From NCBI GenBank assembly GCA_029062985.1, contig JAIDPA010000231.1:1-38283 (forward strand): DNA of 38,283 nt, read 5' to 3'. Below are positions 34,425-38,283 of this stretch, piece by piece. The translations under genes were made by a program, and so were the position numbers. The stretch's first letter is position 1. Each line of letters begins with the position of its first letter. The notes beneath the pieces are model-generated. The model worked only from the letters and a program-made list of their open reading frames with translations, had not been told where the DNA came from and did not search any database. This DNA is from Muribaculaceae bacterium (GTDB taxonomy: Bacteria; Bacteroidota; Bacteroidia; Bacteroidales; Muribaculaceae).

Positions 34425-35627
34425 AATGTTCCACCTTTACGCTTCCCGGGCTTCACCGACGAGTGGAAAACATACAGTCTGTCTAACTTCTTTGATTTTA
34501 AGAACGGATTGAATCCAGAGGCAAACCGTTTTGGAAAAGGAATAAAATTTATTTCAGTTTCAGATATCCTCAATAATGACTATATTGATTATGATAGAAT
34601 TATAATGGCAGTTACTCCATCAAAAAAAGAATTAGAAGAATTTGGAGTAAAGCGTGGGGATATTCTTTTTCAAAGAAGTTCAGAAACTTTGGAAGATGTT
34701 GGGCGAGCCAATGTTTATATGGATGATAGAATTGCGCTATTTGGCGGTTTTGTAATTAGAGGCAAGAAAAAAAGTGAATATGAACCGTATTTTATGCGTT
34801 ATGCATTATCAGCACCTATCAATAGAAAAAAGATTATTGTCAAAGGGGCTGGAGCGCAGCATTTTAATATCGGGCAAGACGGTCTTTCAAAAGTTTTAAT
34901 GAATATACCTGATATAGACGAACAAACGAAGATTGGTCATTTATTGCGTCTTATCGATGAACGGATAACTACCCAGAACAAAATAATTGACAACCTACAA
35001 TCCCTAATCAAGGGACTGAATGATAGCTTCCACGATAATCAACAAGGAGAGGCTATATCTTTTGGTGAACTTGGTCATTCTTATTCTGGACTATCTGGGA
35101 AGAGTGGAGATGATTTTGGCCAAGGTAGTCCGTATATCACTTATCTTAATGTTTTTCAGAACAATGTTATAGATGAAGAACAAATAGGCTTGGTAAATGT
35201 GGACGCAAATGAGAGTCAGAATACAATTTCTTACGGAGATATTCTTTTCACACTATCATCAGAAACTCCTGAAGAGACAGGAATAGGCAGTGTTTACTTA
35301 GGGCAATCGGGTAAATACTACCTCAATAGCTTTTGCTTCGGAGTTAGGATTAACCATCCTCAGAAAGTATATCCTCCGTATTTAGCTCATCTTGTATCAT
35401 CATCGCAATTTAGAAAATTTGTATATCCTCTTGCACAAGGTAGTACTCGATTCAATCTTCAAAAGAATGATTTTATGAAAAAAAAATTCATGTTGTTACC
35501 AATTGAGAAACAGAAAGAAATCGCAAAGACTCTTAATACTCTTCATAATAAATTATCAGTTGAATATAAGCTTCTTGATCTATATAGTATTCAGAAGGCG
35601 CATCTATTACGCAGTATGTTTATATAA
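34425..35627 (+). CDS. hsdS: Type I restriction specificity subunit HsdS cassette without a start codon (probably silent)
   Basis: HsdS sets the DNA sequence recognised by a Type I restriction-modification complex. The track starts at a TTG at 34509, but the frame is open from 34410 and encodes the usual HsdS opening PPLRFPGFTDEWKTYSL first, with no in-frame ATG, GTG or TTG before it. This lack is what silent, recombination-dependent hsdS copies look like. The order is TRD1 (about the first 160 track residues), a helical spacer (IGHLLRLIDERITTQNKIID, then NLQSLIKGLND), TRD2, and a final helix ending LLRSMFI. A 13-bp inverted repeat lies in the spacer. The stop overlaps the opposing TRD2 cassette. 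hsdM and hsdR are not in the window. Confidence 0.8.
   Translation, partial: NVPPLRFPGFTDEWKTYSLSNFFDFKNGLNPEANRFGKGIKFISVSDILNNDYIDYDRIIMAVTPSKKELEEFGVKRGDILFQRSSETLEDVGRANVYMDDRIALFGGFVIRGKKKSEYEPYFMRYALSAPINRKKIIVKGAGAQHFNIGQDGLSKVLMNIPDIDEQTKIGHLLRLIDERITTQNKIIDNLQSLIKGLNDSFHDNQQGEAISFGELGHSYSGLSGKSGDDFGQGSPYITYLNVFQNNVIDEEQIGLVNVDANESQNTISYGDILFTLSSETPEETGIGSVYLGQSGKYYLNSFCFGVRINHPQKVYPPYLAHLVSSSQFRKFVYPLAQGSTRFNLQKNDFMKKKFMLLPIEKQKEIAKTLNTLHNKLSVEYKLLDLYSIQKAHLLRSMFI
35005..35017 (+). repeat. Inverted repeat, left copy, in the hsdS spacer
   Basis: TAATCAAGGGACT lies here, in the codons for the hsdS spacer residues LIKGL. The exact reverse complement is at 36224-36236 and is read in the same codon phase on the minus strand. 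Flanking bases on the outer side match partly (AAT at the same offset). Confidence 0.8.
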
Positions 35628-36236
35628 AGAGCTGATTAAGTAAATATCTCCTTTGCATAAGTAATGAATCAAGGGCATTATTTTCCAGTTCAATCTTTGC
35701 GTTTAATGAGGATAATGTTCTTGAAACAGATATAATCTCGTCTTTGCTTATAGGTAGTGGTACACTATTTTCAAGAAATCTTCGATTAGTAATGTTAATA
35801 GTGTTTTTTGCGCCTTTTTGGATAAGTGGCAATAGGTAATTATTGGTATTCAGTGGGTTCAGGAAGTAATAATGGAGAATATTACCAAGCTCATAAGAAT
35901 TGGGCCCGTACACTCCATATAAAGGGGAAACTGCCACTGGGTTCTGACAGAAACTCTGCCTGATAATTCCATATGGTTGATTCCCGGTCGGGGATTTGGT
36001 ATATACAATATCACCATGTTTCACCACGTGATAATGTGCTGTATCTTTTGCAGCAAAAGATCGTCCTAAATACTCTACTTGGTTAACGATTCCAACTGAT
36101 ACAGAAACAGAATGCACGGGATAATACTCTTTATTCAATTCATTCTGCTCATGTAGAATCTCAAATAACATTACCTTTCGCCATGTACCTTTTTTAAGAC
36201 CATCGCGAACAAGGTACTGAATAAGTCCCTTGATTA
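35620..36236 (-). pseudogene. Silent HsdS TRD2 cassette (half specificity gene)
   Basis: The track gives a 183-residue ORF from an ATG at 36171, but the hsdS-like reading frame continues upstream through LIKGLIQYLVRDGLKKGTWRK to the 13-bp repeat, so the ATG is an internal codon. The rest is a single target-recognition domain (LFEILHEQNELNKEY, HGDIVYTKSPTGNQPYG, ITNRRFLENSVPLP) plus the distal spacer helix ending YLLNQLFI. There is no TRD1 and no start of its own, although GAAAGG before the 36171 ATG might allow weak translation of a half subunit. It faces the other cassette tail to tail: both stops lie in the palindrome TTATATAA at 35620-35627. I read it as a spare TRD2 awaiting inversion. 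Confidence 0.75.
36224..36236 (-). repeat. Inverted repeat, right copy, containing the TOPRIM gene stop
   Basis: On the minus strand TAATCAAGGGACT matches the copy at 35005-35017 in all 13 bases. Its first three bases are the TAA stop of the TOPRIM-like gene, and it begins the TRD2 cassette in another frame. An inversion between the copies would leave the TOPRIM stop intact. Confidence 0.8.
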
Positions 36237-37028
36237 AGTATTTAATTTCTTGAGGGTATTTTCTATGCCATAATAATCCAAAACATAAAGAGGGAATGCA
36301 CTAAGGACGGCGACCTGAGGACACTTATGGCAAATGTATTTCTCCAGCTGACTCTCAAATATAGATTCTTGTGAAATCAAAGATTTGGGAAACTCAAATG
36401 CATTATGAACGAGATAATTCGCTTTACAGATATGAGCTGAAATCAATTCTTTCCATACATCACTATTATAGGAGTTTATATTAGACATCTGAGGTCGACT
36501 GTCGGAAACACTGAATTTCTTATAGTGGGGTTCATTCAAACAATTATCTTTATCTTCACATTTCTCTATATATGGGCAATTGGCACGCTTACATTTTACA
36601 GCCAAGTTTTTGAAACTTTCAAGGTCACGGAAGTGTCTAATTGCTTCAACCATTGGATAACTGATATATAGTTTTCCTTCATCAGTTTCATCATTAAAAA
36701 AAGAAAGCATTTCTTTGATTTTGTCATCATCAGCTGATGTAGCATGACCATCATAGTCAAAGAATAAATAGATATACGCAAAGCTATCACGAGAATAATC
36801 CTTTAGTGTTTCTGCATTTTCTGCGGTTCTATCCTTCAATATCGAGACAATGTCAATTGGAAGTCCATCCTCATTATTGATGGCTTTGTATAGCTGATAA
36901 ATCTCTGCGTCAAATATACATTTTATGGCATGGCTTGCTCCTAAAAAGTTTTGTTCTAACTTCTTTACATATTTATCTTCTGCTCTGCTACCCTCAAATA
37001 TAAAAAGAGTCTTTGCCTTATTCATCAT
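36234..37028 (-). CDS. TOPRIM-like (RloB/AbiLii-type) protein with a cysteine cluster
   Basis: In the 278-residue track translation, LFIFEGSRAEDKYVKKL gives the TOPRIM glutamate (Glu26), YLFFDYDGH gives the D-x-D pair (Asp105/Asp107), and SYPMVEAIRH a further Glu (142). This resembles RloB/AbiLii and, more distantly, the AriB-type nucleases. The start is more likely the ATG at 37026-37028, since ATGATGAATAA overlaps the end of the ATPase gene; this leaves 264 residues. Unusually, Cys160, 165, 171 and 177 form a C-x4-C-x5-C-x5-C set, and KYICHKCP adds a CxxC, so a zinc or iron-sulfur site is possible. With the upstream AAA ATPase it makes a two-gene, defence-like cassette. The exact family was not searched. 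Confidence 0.65.
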   Translation of the reverse strand: MMNKAKTLFIFEGSRAEDKYVKKLEQNFLGASHAIKCIFDAEIYQLYKAINNEDGLPIDIVSILKDRTAENAETLKDYSRDSFAYIYLFFDYDGHATSADDDKIKEMLSFFNDETDEGKLYISYPMVEAIRHFRDLESFKNLAVKCKRANCPYIEKCEDKDNCLNEPHYKKFSVSDSRPQMSNINSYNSDVWKELISAHICKANYLVHNAFEFPKSLISQESIFESQLEKYICHKCPQVAVLSAFPLYVLDYYGIENTLKKLNT

Positions 37029-38130
37029 AGAAAGCTCCAGCACGATAGATTTTTTCGATATTATGACCAAATCGTAATTCCTTATCTGTACAATCAGCTA
37101 AGCATTTTATCTTATTATTATTTAAGATAAAATTACAATCCGGACGAAGAAGATCATTTGTCATCAGATATGTATTATGTGATGATGTGAAAATCTGACA
37201 ATCCAAATTAAATAATTGTTTACACACTTCAAAGGCAAGACGAAAATGATAAAATGCATCGAATTCATCTATAAATACAAACGATGCTTCATTCATACGT
37301 TTCAGCCAGAAATACAATAACTGCAATGAGCATGTGCCGGTTGAAGCCAGGAGCCTGAAAGGTATTGTATTATTGTCTATGACGCAGAGAATCTCTTTAT
37401 CTGTCACATTATGCTCTACAAATTCAAATTTCTGTCCGCTTACTTTATAAAGGAATTTAGAAAAATCTTCAAGTAGATTATTACTTATAATAAATTCATC
37501 AAGTGCCGTCACTCGTGTGTCCAGTCCGATAAATTCCCGTACATCAAGACTTCTGAACCATAGCATTGAGTTTACAAAACCGGTCAGCTTCATTAAATAA
37601 TGGTCTGCACTTAGAGGAAATGATGTCATCAGGAAGTTTATGATTGAGACATTATTCGCATTGTCTTCAAGATTCCTTTCAACGCTTTCATCTATTGGAA
37701 ATTGATTTTTGTCAATTCGAAAATAATTCTTCTTTCGTTCAAATATATTCTTATGATTGACAAAAAGACTTTCCTCAACTAACTTCCCTTCCTTATTCTT
37801 TCCATAATTATAATTTATGATGTCTTCTCCAAACCTAAAAGAATATTCAAATGAGACAATACCGGTAGTGTCTCCTGCATAAATGAAGTTATTATAGTAA
37901 TCTATTTTTTTCCATTTATAAGAAAGATGATATTCAATATCAAACAATGCTAAGCTGAAATTCGTCTTACCGGAGCCATTCGGACCATATACTATACCAT
38001 TCTTAATGACTCCGTCCTTTATAACATGTTTATTAAACTCGTAATTAGCGGGATGAGATAAATCCCACTCAATACGATTAGCAAAACCTCTATAATTTGT
38101 TACTGCGAATTTTGTTAGCATATTGAACAT
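37018..38130 (-). CDS. AAA15/RloA-AbiLi-like ATPase
   Basis: The 370-residue protein starts LTKFAVTNYRGFANRIEWDL, the opening typical of AAA15/AAA21 SMC-like ATPases. It has Walker A (YGPNGSGKTNF, residues 49-56), a signature-like LASTGTCSLQLL (263-266), Walker B with catalytic Glu (SFVFIDEFDAF, about 284-289) and a switch His in FTSSHNTYLM. Such ATPases pair with TOPRIM or HNH effectors in AbiL, PARIS, Septu and Rlo modules. Its stop codon overlaps the TOPRIM gene start (ATGATGAATAA), so the two should be made together. Base composition is clearly more AT-rich than in the left part of the window. An 8-bp inverted repeat lies upstream. Confidence 0.8.
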   Translation of the reverse strand: MFNMLTKFAVTNYRGFANRIEWDLSHPANYEFNKHVIKDGVIKNGIVYGPNGSGKTNFSLALFDIEYHLSYKWKKIDYYNNFIYAGDTTGIVSFEYSFRFGEDIINYNYGKNKEGKLVEESLFVNHKNIFERKKNYFRIDKNQFPIDESVERNLEDNANNVSIINFLMTSFPLSADHYLMKLTGFVNSMLWFRSLDVREFIGLDTRVTALDEFIISNNLLEDFSKFLYKVSGQKFEFVEHNVTDKEILCVIDNNTIPFRLLASTGTCSLQLLYFWLKRMNEASFVFIDEFDAFYHFRLAFEVCKQLFNLDCQIFTSSHNTYLMTNDLLRPDCNFILNNNKIKCLADCTDKELRFGHNIEKIYRAGAFYDE

Positions 38131-38170
38131 ATATGATTGTAGACTGTAAAGTTACAAAATAAATTCCATA

Positions 38171-38191
38171 TTCCGTAATTTTTTTACGGAA
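38171..38191. promoter_or_regulatory. Inverted repeat upstream of the ATPase gene
   Basis: TTCCGTAA (38171-38178) and TTACGGAA (38184-38191) form a perfect 8-bp inverted repeat with a 5-nt T spacer, 41-61 bases before the ATPase ATG. A TAACTTTA sequence nearer the gene could be a weak -7 element. The placement suits an operator, but no regulator gene is in the window. Confidence 0.5.
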
Positions 38192-38283
38192 ACTTCAACG
38201 CCTATGACACGGCACTTTCATTTAAGATTCTCTTTATAATTCAAAAAGGATTTTATTTTATAGCGGATATTGTAAGAGTTTGG

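Noticed and set aside
35620-36171. 183-residue ORF as an independent gene with its own start
   Set aside because: The hsdS-like frame continues upstream of the ATG to the repeat, so the ATG is internal; it is better described as a TRD2 cassette.

Overview
The window looks like a chromosomal segment of a member of the order Bacteroidales outside the genus Bacteroides; a Muribaculaceae/Porphyromonadaceae-type genome is my best guess. The basis is the type IX secretion genes porU and porV, families typical of the phylum (DUF3822, DUF6155, DUF6108-like, a DUF1460-like protein, an ECF sigma/anti-sigma module), exact TAnnTTTG -7 elements in front of several genes, and few Shine-Dalgarno sequences. 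Nearly all of bases 1-33,130 reads as ordinary chromosome of moderate GC. From about 33,200 to the right end the sequence becomes visibly more AT-rich and carries accessory genes.

Layout. 1-4,170: the tail of an unknown gene meets a cvpA-sufC-sufD-sufS operon (minus strand) at a shared terminator; sufB is not next to sufC. 4,358-13,811 (plus strand): a membrane-anchored GH25 lysozyme, then porU, rex, a degenerate FAH-fold protein, porV, ispF and an SF1 helicase, closed by a strong bidirectional terminator. 13,876-18,110 (minus): MATE exporter, ispE, grpE, dnaJ. 18,285-24,863 (minus): ansA, DUF3822, rsmD, ribBA and an S9 peptidase. 25,053-25,964 (minus): a DUF1460-like secreted protein that appears to have lost its catalytic residues. 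26,044-29,107 (plus): a SPOUT RNA methyltransferase, DUF6155, neuD, neuB. 29,146-31,745 (minus): an ECF sigma factor, anti-sigma factor, DUF6108-like protein and outer-membrane barrel. 31,978-33,132 (plus): neuC. neuD/neuB and neuC together supply early steps of nonulosonic acid (sialic or legionaminic type) synthesis; no neuA is present.

33,133-38,283 is the accessory region. A 314-bp gap with unusual palindromes is followed by a tyrosine recombinase (minus), a start-less two-TRD hsdS cassette (plus), a second TRD2 cassette facing it tail to tail (minus), and an overlapping two-gene cassette on the minus strand: an AAA15-like ATPase and a TOPRIM/RloB-like protein. A 13-bp inverted repeat (35005-35017 and 36224-36236), read in the same frame in both copies, brackets the two opposed TRD2 segments. 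Inversion there would swap target-recognition domains in frame. The downstream copy also contains the stop codon of the TOPRIM gene, so that gene would keep its stop in either orientation. This looks like a phase-variable Type I specificity locus with an embedded ATPase/TOPRIM defence-like pair (comparable in architecture to AbiL, RloA/RloB or PARIS). No hsdM or hsdR is in the window.
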